Origin: Meandrina meandrites
Lineage: Eukaryota; Cnidaria; Anthozoa; Scleractinia; Meandrinidae
Assembly: GCA_963693305.1 (NCBI GenBank)
Contig: OY855903.1
Location: forward strand, 56,448,350 to 56,512,349
DNA: 64,000 bases
Direction: 5' to 3'
Positions 47,286 through 58,399 of the stretch are shown in pieces (the first letter of the stretch is position 1; each line of letters starts with the position of its first letter). A program made the position numbers and the translations under genes. The notes beneath the pieces were generated by a model, which saw only the letters and a program-made list of their open reading frames with translations, searched no databases and had not been told where the DNA came from.

Positions 47286-49013
47286 CCTTACAGAGAGACT
47301 TCTTCAATGACGAGAAAATCCAGTTAATCCAATTTTAACCGTTTTAGCGTCTGTGGGGAGGAGTCACACAATGTCGCTCAGAAAGATAAGCTGTGCAAAC
47401 AGCAACCACTGCATTTACTTTATTCTGTCTGAAATTAAAAACGCACAATTTCGAAAAAAGGTGTAAAAAATGCACGATGCTAAATGCGTCTCGGAGTCGT
47501 CAGTTAACCAAAATAACTGTGCTGCAAAAGCCGGGTGACGCTAACACGATAATGAGTAGCACCTATACTCACAACAAAGCTACTTCAGTGATGGGAAGCT
47601 GGAATTTATACTTAAATTGTTCCATTGCATCCATTGTCTTGATGGACGTACCTCAGAATGTCATTTTAAAAGGATAACTACGTTGTGTAAATGTTGAAAT
47701 ATAGGAAGAATGACATTTGACATATGTGTTTAGTACGCGTCGAAGACTTCAACTAAAGGTAAATAATGTGTTGCTGAGGGGAAAAAAGCCCGAGTAAATA
47801 GATATTTAAACAGATGGGCTGTAACAGGTGTTTAAATGAATCTCGACAGATCATTTACATTTTTGGGTGGGGAACTCAGCTGTGCAATGTTTACAATGAT
47901 GCACTCGATAAGGGGAAGCAAAGGATTTTAGACTTGTTGGCTAGAGGAGTTTATTCAGTTCTAGAATGCTTGCCAGCGTTTTCACATTTCGTAACATGCG
48001 GGTCGTAAAGTAATCTTTACTTTTTCTTTCAGGGATTTCTTTTTTTATTCTAGCCTTAATCTTTTTTTGTCTAGACTACAAAATCTTATGGCTGTTGCAA
48101 CCATTCAAACGTAAACTGCTATTATTATTTTATTAAGTGTTCTTCATATTATGCGGGTCTGTATGATAAAAAATAAATAGAGTTTTTTCCGTTTCTGATT
48201 TTCAGGACTTTTGGAAGCAAAGAGTTGGGAAAAGGTCAACTTTTTCATTTTAGTAGGCTTGTTACTGATGAAATTTGCTAAACACGCGTATCACGTATGC
48301 ATGAAACCCTTTTAAGACTCAATTTTCATGGGCATTAAAGAAAGTATGTTCCAGACTCATCGAATATATTCTTTGGTTAAAAAGGAAACAGTTACTTGAT
48401 TGATTTTCTTGTATCAGAGTACCCATGTTTGTTTGTGTGTGTTAATTTCTAAATATATAGATATCGACCTCTCAGGTTCTTCAACTTATTAGATCAGCAA
48501 CCTCTTATAGTTATTCTGGGTGGCATTTTACTAGTTATTCTTGTATTAGACTTCACCTAAACCAAGGTAAATGAACGTGTGTTGTTTTGGCTCACGGAGC
48601 AGAGGAACCAAATTTGACCTATATGAATATTTAAATGTTCCATCTATTTCTGGCGCTTGTCGTTTGTTATCCGATCTTTTTCCACCGATCACTTGCGCTC
48701 GAACACAAAGGTCAAACTTGGCTCCTATGCTTCATGTGGTTCTTAATTTTTTGTTGTTGAGGCAACGATAATCATGCCTCAGTTCCACGCTACCCGGCCC
48801 AGTTCACCAAAATGCAACAGAGGCAATTAAGAAAAAGATTTTAGTAATGCTGTTTACAGTAAGAACATCGCGAGAGATAAATAAGACGCTTTCGACAACG
48901 TCCCTCTCTTGTTAATTTTTATTACTACATTTCAGCCATATCTACAAATTATATTATACTGTCAATTGACAGTGTCCGCTTTAATATGCCTCACTGGCTC
49001 TTGAATGTGACGT
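47286..49013. other. Intergenic stretch between chitinases A and B
   Basis: No further gene or element is recognised. A minus-strand AATAAA at 48918-48923, about 90 bases past the copy A stop, could be its polyadenylation signal. Confidence 0.5.
47372..47404 (-). promoter_or_regulatory. Conserved block upstream of chitinase B
   Basis: It lies 87-119 bases above the ATG and corresponds to 40587-40620 of copy C. On the coding strand it contains a TTTG.ACAGCT.  and TCTTT.TGAG.GACA pattern. A TATA-like AATAAAGTAAA follows further upstream on the coding strand near 47412-47425. Confidence 0.4.
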
Positions 49014-50509
49014 TCAGCACTGCACGTTGGCTGGCCAATCACACATGTTGGACTTCTTGTTATACAGGAGACCCGCGGCACAGGCAAAGTCATACTGCAC
49101 ACCACCAAAGCATTGGTGATATTTCGAGCAGTCGGACAGATCAGGGTAACTACCGTCCGCTTTGCCTTCACAGGAAAATGGACCTGAAAGGGAGGAAAAA
49201 GGACATGATTTCTGGTGCATAAGAGTACATTATACTATTGGTGCCAGAAAAGGGATTTGTGATCAACATTCCAATTTGTCGCCTTCTCCTTTCAGAACGA
49301 CACCAAATGTCAAAACGAAGACTTTCCAAGTAATGGTGTGTTTGAAGGGAATGCATGAGAAGATTGCATCAAAGATATCTTGCATTGATGACGCACCTGA
49401 GTATGCACGTTGTTGAGTCAAAAATACAACTCCCATATGGCAGTCATCATACTGCCTATATCACTACCTTTGCCCTTTTTTGTCCTGCCTGCTCTTTGAT
49501 AACTGTTACTTCTTCGTTGTGAGCTTACCCTGAGAAGGTGCTTGGGTCGTTGGTATTGTTTGTGGTCCCTGTGTAGGGGGGCCAGTTGTAGGGTCCACGA
49601 CTGAAGTGCCCTTAAGAATGTCAAAAGCATGTTCGGAATATCTTTTTCCACCGACGATGTTATTTTGGTCCCAGGAAACATCCCACAGCATTATTCCACC
49701 AATCCCTGGCTTTCTTTTCAGTTTCTAAACACGTAAATAAAACAACATTATGACTGATATGTTCAAGTCCTTGAGTGGAACCAACAGGACACAATTAGAA
49801 AAGTGGGAATGTTAATGAAAAAGTAAAGGAGCTCGATAAAGGAGTAGCTTAAAATAGCCAATAGCACTTGCAACCAAGCCAAGAAAATGTCTACAAACAC
49901 AGTTCGCTGACATGGTGGTGTCAATGTCCCTTGTTCCACTCAGTAGCCGGTTAAAGCAATAGTTCAGTCAGTGAAGAGTTTTATGGAGAGTTAACCCTTC
50001 CTATGAAGTTATTGATTCTTTCTAGTTGAAAGGATATTACCTTGCACTGTAATCGTTTTCACGACTCATGTTTGTGAAATAACTGTCCTGTCTGCCTCTT
50101 TTGGCTAGGTTTAGCTTATTGTATTGACATTACTTTCGGAGACAAGCACACATATTTTAGTCCAAAAAAAAAATTGCTTACTCCGTAAATCGCCGATAGT
50201 TCACTCGGTGTTCGGTAGAAATGCGCCCCACTTGAGGCGCCTGTATGAGCCGGGACCCCAACAAATATGAGAGGCCCACTTTTCCTTCGTGAAAAGCTTA
50301 GCCATTTCTCCAATGTTTCAGCAAACCATTTGTCTCCAGTGTGGCAGTAGTTGTTGTAGAACTGAATATAAAGATGGTCGACCAGATGTCCCGCCTCTTC
50401 CAAACCTACAGCGGAAAAGGAAGTGGAACAGCTTTAATACGGTTACAAAACAATAATCAATAGTACGTTCGTTAGGAATGTTAATAAATAATAAAGGATT
50501 GAGGGAGAG

Positions 50510-50690
50510 AAGGAAGGAAGGAAGGAAGGAAGGAAGGAAGGAAGGAAGGAAGGAAGGAAGGAAGGAAGGAAGGAAGGAAGGAAGGAAGGAAGGAAGGAAG
50601 GAAGGAAGGAAGGAAGGAAGGAAGGAAGGAAGGAAGGAAGGAAGGAAGGAAGGAAGGAAGGAAGGAAGGAAGGAAGGAAGGAAGGAAGGA
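50510..50690. repeat. (AAGG)n microsatellite, about 45 units
   Basis: An almost perfect AAGG array of about 180 bases is followed by five ATGTA units (about 50691-50720). It lies in the intron right after the fused exon of chitinase A, and causes spurious ORFs on both strands. Confidence 0.97.
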
Positions 50691-51134
50691 ATGTAATGTA
50701 ATGTAATGTAATGTAATGTACCGAAAAACAAAAAATCAAATATGGAATTAAAGGGGCGAAGTAACTCGTACCAGATCCGGGCGTTTGTGGTCCTAAATAA
50801 TGATCCGGATATGGACACTGAGGTGCTCCAGTTATCAGATAAGTTTTCTTCGGGTCCTTATCCATAAGCATGCGTAGCTCCATCACCCGTTGCTCCACCA
50901 ATGGACATCAACACTTTCTTTCCTCTTTTCTGGCATTCCTTTATTCCTTCCTCGATTTTAGGACATCGAAGAAGGAATGGATATTCTGGCGACACTCCTG
51001 TCTCACAGTGGAATGCAAAGTTTAGGCCAGGTAAATTATCTGAAAAATAAAGAAAAGAAAAGAAAGAGAAAAGGAAAATGAAAACATTTATTTGCACACG
51101 TCACAAGTAGGGGTATAGAATGGTCCTTGAAAAT

Positions 51135-51505
51135 TTATGAGTCTCGGCAAATTTTAGGCGTCTCGAAATCTCGGCGTCGCAAACAAGAATCTCGGAATCT
51201 CAAGCTCGCAAAAAGTAAATGTGGTCTCGGAATCTCGAATTTTGAAATTTGAGTCTCCGAGCATCGCAAACCAAGCAAAAGTTTTATCAGTATGAACCGT
51301 CACAAAACAACAGCAACAGCAAAACAGAGAGCTACAGAACGTTAGACTATAGCGTTGTAATACTCTCGCGCTAGGATTTCTAGATCATGGCGTCTCGTGC
51401 TCGGATTTTTGAATCGCGGTGTCTCAGGCTCGGACAAGAAAAAATTAGTTAGGTCTCGGTCTCGGATTTTAAATGAGGGTCTCGGGGTCTCCGGGTCTCG
51501 CACAT
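51135..51505. repeat. GTCTCGG-rich degenerate repeat
   Basis: Words such as GTCTCGG, AATCTCGG and GCTCGGA recur more than a dozen times at irregular spacing of about 10-40 bases. It lies in the second intron of chitinase A. No ORF or known element explains it. Confidence 0.6.
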
Positions 51506-52532
51506 CTACTGGGCGGGTATTTTGTTAATGGGATGAAAATTCGCTGGGTAGGTGACAAAAAGTATATCCATTGTTGTGCCAAGAACTACCTAATGATCAT
51601 ATATTGTTTTGTCGTACATAGATTCATAGATAATTTAATATTTTACCCGGCCTTATTTGTTGAAGTGTATCAGTCGTTTTCACAAAAATATCGTCTGGTC
51701 GTTTCATGGCCCGGAAAATAACGTTACTGTTACCTTTGTTTCTTGTGTCCCAGAATGTGATAAGGAATGAAACTGCCAAGATATCATATGCTGTCGTCTG
51801 GCACACCTCTTTCAGTGGTTTCTCATAGTTAGCAGGGCCGTTTGATGGACCCGCGCCGTTTTGACCCCAGTAACCAACCAATTGATGTCTGCCTGACCGA
51901 GAAGCTTAAACTAATATAAAATTAATGTGTAATAACAACAAAAGCATCTGAAATTTACTTATAGCATTATACACTCTGTAAAAACAGAACAAAAATAGGC
52001 TCAGTATGCTGATGTGTGGGAGGCGTGGTATTCAACTTCCAAGTATCATGAACATCAGATCGTGATCATTCAGCGTCTTTTTGTTCCACTCAACGTAAAG
52101 AGGCAAAAATACTACGTTTAGTATTTTAACGTCAACGAAATTACAACAAGGCCTAAAAATATTCTTAAAAGACTCAAAATAAGTCACTAATTAATGACGC
52201 GTCCTAGTTTTACAATTTCGAAGTCTTAACTGTATTCAGTGTATTAAAAAGAGTTGACTTAGGCCAAGAGAAACAAGGGAGTGCGGTTTGAAGTTCGTCA
52301 GTTTAGCAAGGCCAAATTTTCTTTTCTTTTAGTTTAATCTATGGCAGATGAATCATTTTCTCTTTTGCTTTCTTCAGTTTTCTTAGTGGGTTTTAAGAAA
52401 TCTGGAGGAAGCGTGTTGTTTTCATCAAAAGAATCAACCACGAACAAAACAATGTAAATACTACTGTATACCTCGTAAGGAAAACACTGAATTGGCCAGT
52501 AACACGATGATAAGAACTTTTAACAGCCCCAT

Positions 52533-54470
52533 TTGGTTAATGAAGGACGGTCCCTCGTTCCTCGTTCACTTGCCAGTGAATAAAAGATTCTGCGCTTTTA
52601 ACAAATCTCCGGCTCCGGAAGGGGAGGCAGCTGTGTAGGTGGCCCGGACAAGTGTTCAAATATACTGACAGCGGAATCAGTCAACATTTATTCGCAGTGA
52701 CTGTTGCAGTGATTGTTGCAGTGAGACAGTCATTTATTTACAATAGATATGGCATTTGCGCCAGGAAGTCTGGAAGAAGTCTAAGCTGTCGTCGCATTCG
52801 GTTGGAATATTTACACAGGTGTGGTTGTTTACATTGACTGACTTTCAACTCGGTTGAATATGTGTAATTCAAGAGTGGATCTTATTATCCTCTCTAACTG
52901 AATTTAATATACATTCAGGCGAAAAAGATATAAGAAATGATTTTTGCAGTTTGCAGTTGATACAAGACAAATCATCAAAACGCATTTGACAACAGAAGTT
53001 TCATATTTCTCTTGGAATAAAGATAAGTTTGTTCAGAGTCATTGTACGTGCCACGATAATTCTGCATTCCGCTTACTTCAAATTACCAAGGCAAAATTTA
53101 CTTAAGCTTAACTTCTCCTAGCCTTACAAGAACTTAAATCTTCTAAACAAATACACATTAGAATTTAAATGCTAGCGGGACTTCGAACGCCATGTTCGAC
53201 GAGTTGGGCTTCACCGAAAGGTCTCTGAATGACGTGTCAGACTAGCCACGAAAATATCTGATTTCACCCTTGTATCCACAGTTCAATAAGGGCAAAAAAA
53301 AAGCGTGAATATGTAACAAGAATGTCTGTGATTCACTCCACTTCGGCTCGTGGGATAGCAAAAAATCCTCTGTGTGGTCGCCGTTTGCAAAGACCTAACT
53401 GTTTGTTTAGTAACTGTTATCACAAACGTTAACAACCTTTAGAAGTGAATATATTGTCAAAGTATTGTAAAGTCGCGGTAAAACCATAAAAAATCTGGAG
53501 ACTATTCTTTCACAAAAACTCAGGGCGTTTGCGCGACAATGTTCAAAATCATATAATTTTTTTTTAATTTTTCCTTCTGTCATACAGTGGGCTACTTATC
53601 TCAGAGATACAAATTAAATTTAGGGACACTGGCTTCAATTCATTAATAGAGCAGGTAGAGAAATGTCCTGATTTTGAAAATTTGGCTATCATAATTCAGC
53701 TCGGTCTTCTTGGCTTTTAGTTAAAAATATTTCAATATTTAAAAGCTATATATTTTACTATTTTTTTAAAGAAAATGTTTAATAGTCAAATCTACTCTAA
53801 GTTGGCCTGTTGCGTAAATTATTTCATTTGGTGTCATCCTTTAAATAAAACTTAATTCTTCAAGAGACCATTTGCAAACGCTGTACAGCTAAGGTTCCAA
53901 TGTGCCCATGGGCAGAAATATAGAAAAAAATTTCAAGCTTCTATTAATAGCACTTTTTTTCACAAAATGCAGAGAACCGGCAGAGAAAGTGATGTATCAC
54001 AAGAGAACAGGGGTCACCGAGCATCCAATATAGTTAAATCCGTGCAAGGTTATTATAGTGGCCACCGATGCTATAATTGCTTAGTTTCTTTCTCAACGCA
54101 AGCGTTTGATGCATTACGTGACGTGTCCTTCCGACAATTGCGTGCGCAGTGACGATACGTACAAACAATATGCGCGAACGTCTACAAGTGAAGTGCCTTA
54201 TTTTGTTTTATTAGAAGTTCTGATTCCGATTCACTTGGGATGTTAAGAGAACACTTGACTAAGATTGCTAATCAATCACCTAACGACGCGTGATTTACAA
54301 GCTTTCCTCGTGTTCTCACGACATATCGCGTGGACTTATTGCACCGGAAAACTCATAGAATGTGCTACGTTGGATCAATAATGATCTGATCGGTTTAAAA
54401 TAGAAAAATGAAGACCATAAAAAAAGCAGAGATCAATACAACGTAGAAAGGTTTTAAATTTGGTGTACTA
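52533..54470. other. Intergenic stretch upstream of chitinase A
   Basis: No gene is recognised. ORFs of 61 codons at 52652 and 53967 have no domain. A TATATT word near 52660, about 130 bases above the chitinase A ATG, is a weak TATA candidate. Confidence 0.45.
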
Positions 54471-54501
54471 TATTTCGGCTGGCCAAACCAGCCTTCTTCA
54501 G
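54471..54501 (-). ncRNA. Hammerhead-ribozyme-like motif of the Penelope element
   Basis: On the minus strand, CTGAAGA is followed by a six-base stem GGCTGG/CCAGCC closed by TTTG and GCC, then GAAATAT. This resembles the CUGANGA, stem II, GAAA core. One extra A lies between the core and stem II, and I did not identify stem I or the cleavage site with confidence. Penelope-like elements are known to carry hammerhead motifs in their terminal repeats. Confidence 0.4.
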
Positions 54502-55079
54502 GTACAATGGGAAATTACATTGGAAGGGGTGTTTGATTGCGGTATTTTACGTAATACCGGAAATACGTAAAGGTAATTAAATTGACAGTGTAAAATGAAA
54601 TAAAAATAAAATAAAATAAAATAAAATAGCAAAATAGCTGATAAAACAGTACAGATAAATAAATTAGTATGTTTCTTCGCGGATGTTAAGACCTTCGCGA
54701 TCAATTGTCCTGCCTTTCAAGATTAAAAAGGCTTCCCTGGACTTACAGATTGAGTCCCTGTTTGAAAAGACTTTTTCGATGGGGATAAGTTGCATGTCAT
54801 TAGCAGTGTGGTTAGGAGAGGATAGGAAATGTTCTGCAAGTGTAGTAGGTTTAGATTTAGTGTTAGGGTTATCAATGGTAAGACGGTGCTCGTTAAACGG
54901 TCTTTTAAACGTCGTTTAGTCTCTGCTATGTATTGTAAATTACAGCGGTTACATTGAATCATGTAGATGAGGTTTTTAGTGTCACAAGTCATGTTAGATT
55001 TAATGTGGCGCGCTTCATTAGTAGAAAAGAAGGTATATGTAGTAAGTCCGTCAGAAATGTAGGGGCGAGTGGCGCAGTT

Positions 55080-55948
55080 AATAATAATAATAATAATAAC
55101 TTTATTAACGTGTCAAAAGGAGTAGCTGAGGGGAAAAGTCCCCTCTACTAATTGTGGACACCTAACTAACTTATTAAAACCATTCACTTATTATGAATAC
55201 TACAGAAAATGGCACATAAAAGCTACAAATATATTAAAATTGTCTATCCTAAACTACATTAAAATATTAAAATTATGTAAATCATTTGTAAAAATTATCT
55301 ATAAACGGCCAAATATGTTAAAAATTGTGTATCTCAAAACTACATTAAAAATATTAAAATTAGTCAAATCATTTGTAAAAATTATCTATAAACGGCCAGT
55401 CATTCTTGGCATAAGTTGCAGCCTCGACAGTCACTAACATTTGCAGCTAGGGCAGTGAGGTCCTGATTGCGTATAATGTTCTTAAATTGTTTTAGAGAGG
55501 GGGCATTTCTAATTCTATAAGCAAGATTGTTCCACAGTTTGGGCCCTAGGTAACGAAGTGAGTGTTTTCCGTAAGTTACCGAGGAGAATCGTGGTATAAC
55601 AAATTCCCGTTTTCTTAGGTTATATGAGCTATGATCTAATAGGAAACGATTGCAAAGTCCCTGTGGCAACAAGTTATGCTTAATCTTATACATGAAGATG
55701 GCAATGTCCTGTAATCGTCTGTTGTACAACGATGGTATGTTTGCTTTTGCCAGTAGTTTCTCGTAGCAAGAATGTTTATCCTTAAATACAGCCCTGAGTC
55801 CTCTTTCCTGTATACGCTCAAGCTTTCTTCTGTCGCTAGCCTTGCAGAAGTGCCAGGTGAGGTGACAGTAAGTTAAGTGCGGTAAAATTGCAGCTTTATC
55901 AGGTTGTTCAGGTTTTTCAGTCTCATAAGCACTCCAATCCTTTGACTT
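55080..55948 (-). mobile_element. 5'-truncated LINE inserted in the Penelope element
   Basis: The minus strand encodes the C-terminal part of a LINE ORF2: SKRIGVLMRLKNL, AAILPHLTYCHLTWHFC, LERIQERGLRAVF, NRRLQDIAIFMYKIKHNLLP, YGKHSLRYLGPKLWNNL, with a stop at 55400. An A/T-rich 3' region ending in a TTA run (about 55080-55097) follows. GCAGTT (plus strand) flanks it at 55074-55079 and 55949-55954 and is the target duplication. The 869-base copy is a typical 5'-truncated insertion. Confidence 0.82.
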
Positions 55949-56721
55949 GCAGTTTTTTCCACAACGGAAAGAACCGGAGGGGAGTTGGGGATGGGGATTA
56001 GTAGAATTAGAAGGAAGTCTGGCTGTAACAAGTAAGTCACGAAGGTTAGGAGAACGTCAGAAGGCAACAACAGACAACTGTTGCTGAACAACGTTTTTGA
56101 AGCGGTTAGAGGTGAGCAGCAAATGATAATGTTTTTTGATGATGTAAGAAAAGCGAGGAAGTGATGGAATAAAAGTCGTTATAAATGGTATACGTTTAGG
56201 TTTGTTGCCGTCTTCGGTTTGTAGAGCGAGTCTGCGGGGGATGTCGGCTGCGCGTTGTATTTGTTTAGTGACAAGGTTTCGGTTGTAACCTCGTTTGAGG
56301 AGGAATGTAGTTAGTGAAGCAGCTCGAGTGTTGAACGTTTCGTCAGTAGAACAAATACGTCGTGATAAAAAGCTCTATTATTGAGTTGTGGTATTAAAGC
56401 ACTTGGAAATTTCTAAGATGACTCTAGAAGCACTTCAAGCTAGCTAGCACTCGGCTGCACCTTGTGCTTTGCTCTCTCGCCGACAGTGACTGAATTAACA
56501 AAGGTCTTTCTCTCCATCCGCGTTGCTATTGACAGTTTCTTTTGTCCATCAGTTGGTGAACTTGATCTGCAGAGCTCTGTGCTCACTTTCTTTTCCACGC
56601 AATAAATTTCCCGGTCAGCGGTAGTCTTGCCTAGTAACCGGTAAACTGGCGATGAATCCGTCAGAGCGTTTCCATGAAAGGATCACCAATTAAAGATTGT
56701 ATTGTGTCATTAAACAAACTA

Positions 56722-57154
56722 CCTTATTACAGGAAATTAACGCTCGTTTGTAAGGTATTGGAAATTAACGCGACTTAAATTAACGCTAAGTGAAGGAAAA
56801 ATTACTTTCCAATAAAATAAATTAACGCGAAATAGGAGCTAAAAATTCAAAATGAAAGATTTAACGCGACTACACAAAGAAATGGAACTTGTAGAGACAA
56901 TTGGAACAAATTTATTGAAAAAGACTCTTAACAAGTCGACAAAGTCCAAAACCCAAACGAATCTCGCTACTTTGAGCGTTCTTATCAGCGCCATTTTATC
57001 CTGGTGGATCTCCACCCTGATAAAACAATGCTAAAAAAAAGTCCAAATTAACGATCCACATAATTTAGGGCGCGGAAATTAACGTTCACAAAAATTAGCG
57101 CGAATTTGGAAAATTCGCGTTAACTTTATGAAGCGTTAATTTCCTATAATAAGG
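56722..57154. mobile_element. 433-bp inverted-repeat element with iterated TTAACG motifs
   Basis: The ends are CCTTATTACAGGAAATTAACGC and its inverse with one or two changes. The motif AAATTAACG or its complement recurs about ten times, clustered toward both ends. A 60-codon ORF (56852-57034) carries a hydrophobic end but no known domain. No clear target duplication is seen. Confidence 0.65.
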
Positions 57155-58399
57155 AAAATATATATACATGAATTTATGAAAACAGGTTCAGAGAAAAGTC
57201 TCCTCGGCCTCTTTGACCATGTACCTTTGGGGCCTTAGTAGGCTCAAAAGAGGGCCGAGAAACGAAAAAAAAAACGTTAAACAGCCCGAAAGGGGTTTTT
57301 ATTATTATTATTATTATTATTTTATTATTATTTATCTATTGACATTCCAAAAAAAAAATACAGAATAATTAAGTAACGGTTAACAAAGTAAGAGGCAGCA
57401 AAAACAATCTTAAATACACAAACAAGTAGACTATCTAAGATACAGGAGGAAGTTTACGTCTAAACCCGAAAGGGTTAATAAGTCAAAGGAGAAGAGAAAA
57501 AGGAGATGAGATTTCCTTTAGTTTTTATATCGTCTACTTTGGAGAATTTCGCACAGAGCGCTGAAAATAACGCTGACCCCTTTTTCAAAAAATCAGACAT
57601 ATAAATTATATTGCTGAATACAAATCAAACGTGTTGCATATAGCACTAATAATTGTTCTTTCTTGAAAAAGGATAACCAGTCTGTTGCGGACATGTTGGT
57701 TTCGGCCATGTAAGTTTAAGTTTTATAGATGGAAAATGTCAGTAGCTATACACACAGTTATATATATATGTAATGTTGTCGAAAAGTAAAACAAATAACA
57801 TTATGTAACGTGTAATGTAAGTTTCAAAATATAGGTAATATATAAGTCTTTCAATGATGAATTATAAAAAGAAGTTCAGGTCTTTTGCCATATCGCCAAG
57901 CATCATGATACTGGGACTCCTGTTTTGTTGCCTACTGCTTATTACGCTTGTCAACCAAATTTTAATTATTGATAAGATTGTCTATGACAGTCCCAAGAAG
58001 ACTGCTATCAAAATAAACAATTGGCCTTTAAACCATCTCGCGTCAATGTTGCCTATACACCTGCCGAAATGTGAAGTCACGTATTCACTTGAAATCCGAG
58101 ATGCCTATTATTCTCCCTGAGAAGTTTGCTAGAAATATTTAAACAAGGACCCGAAATCTGATTAGCTTGCTAAAAATTTTATTTGTTTTAAACTCGAAAA
58201 TATCGTAGTAGCGTCGACAATTGGTGCGATAGCATATTTGCATTAGCATATTGAAACGACAGAAATTATGACATTTATTAATACATGCGGTAATGATACG
58301 TGCACCGGAATATATATATATATTTAACACTAGGGCTTGAGATATTGAAAAGAGTACATGCACTACTTGCATTTTGTGAATCATTATTCGTAATTTTGT
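57155..58399. other. Intergenic stretch before the GPCR, with one candidate short ORF
   Basis: A (TTA)n run lies at 57299-57335. The ORF at 57854-58120 (88 codons) starts MMNYKKKFRSF and has one strong hydrophobic stretch near residues 15-40, like a type II membrane anchor; it could be a first exon, but no donor at its end convinces me. A TA dinucleotide run is at about 58311-58322. Confidence 0.4.

Larger units (their letters stand above)
49014..52532 (-). pseudogene. Chitinase A: GH18 copy lacking its catalytic motif, frame broken
   Basis: Six minus-strand exon pieces: 52472-52532, 51734-51904, 50772-51039 (fused), 50182-50405, 49529-49724, 49014-49183. Signal peptide (MGLLKVLIIVLL), VGYWGQNGAG strand, MSIGGATGDG strand, FYNNYCHTG, IMLWDVSWDQN, a short linker and a six-cysteine ChtBD2 domain are all kept. 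At about 50884-50893 exon 3 runs straight into the later part of exon 4: the end of exon 3, the whole third intron and the DxxDxDxE motif are gone, and the frame shifts by one. The total of 1090 bases is not divisible by three. All other splice sites look usable, so the loss is recent or is an assembly collapse. Without it the gene would resemble B and C but with a distinct linker (PTTGPPTQG). Confidence 0.82.
54471..56380 (-). mobile_element. Penelope-like retroelement remnant with GIY-YIG domain, interrupted by a LINE
   Basis: Read on the minus strand, about 56370-55955 encodes a post-RT region (NTRAASLTTFLLKRGY, IPFITTFIPSLPRF, then NLRDLLVTARLP and GSFRCGKNC). After the LINE insertion it resumes at 55073 with RPYISDGLTTYTFFSTNE, then the GIY-YIG-type NLIYMIQCNRCNLQYI and ETKRRLKDR, ending at the stop at 54664. 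There is an in-frame TGA near 56068 and a one-base shift just after KDR near 54890, so it is dead. The reverse transcriptase core is missing upstream. An AAAAT run (54598-54630) and a hammerhead-like motif at 54471-54501 follow, as in Penelope element ends. Confidence 0.8.

Noticed and set aside
50318..50901. ORFs encoding long LPSF or GRKE repeats
   Set aside because: They are produced by the AAGG microsatellite, whose two added or missing bases per unit are read in every frame.
57854..58120. A stand-alone 88-codon membrane protein gene
   Set aside because: One hydrophobic stretch is not enough; no conserved domain or convincing splice donor was found. It is mentioned only in the intergenic entry.
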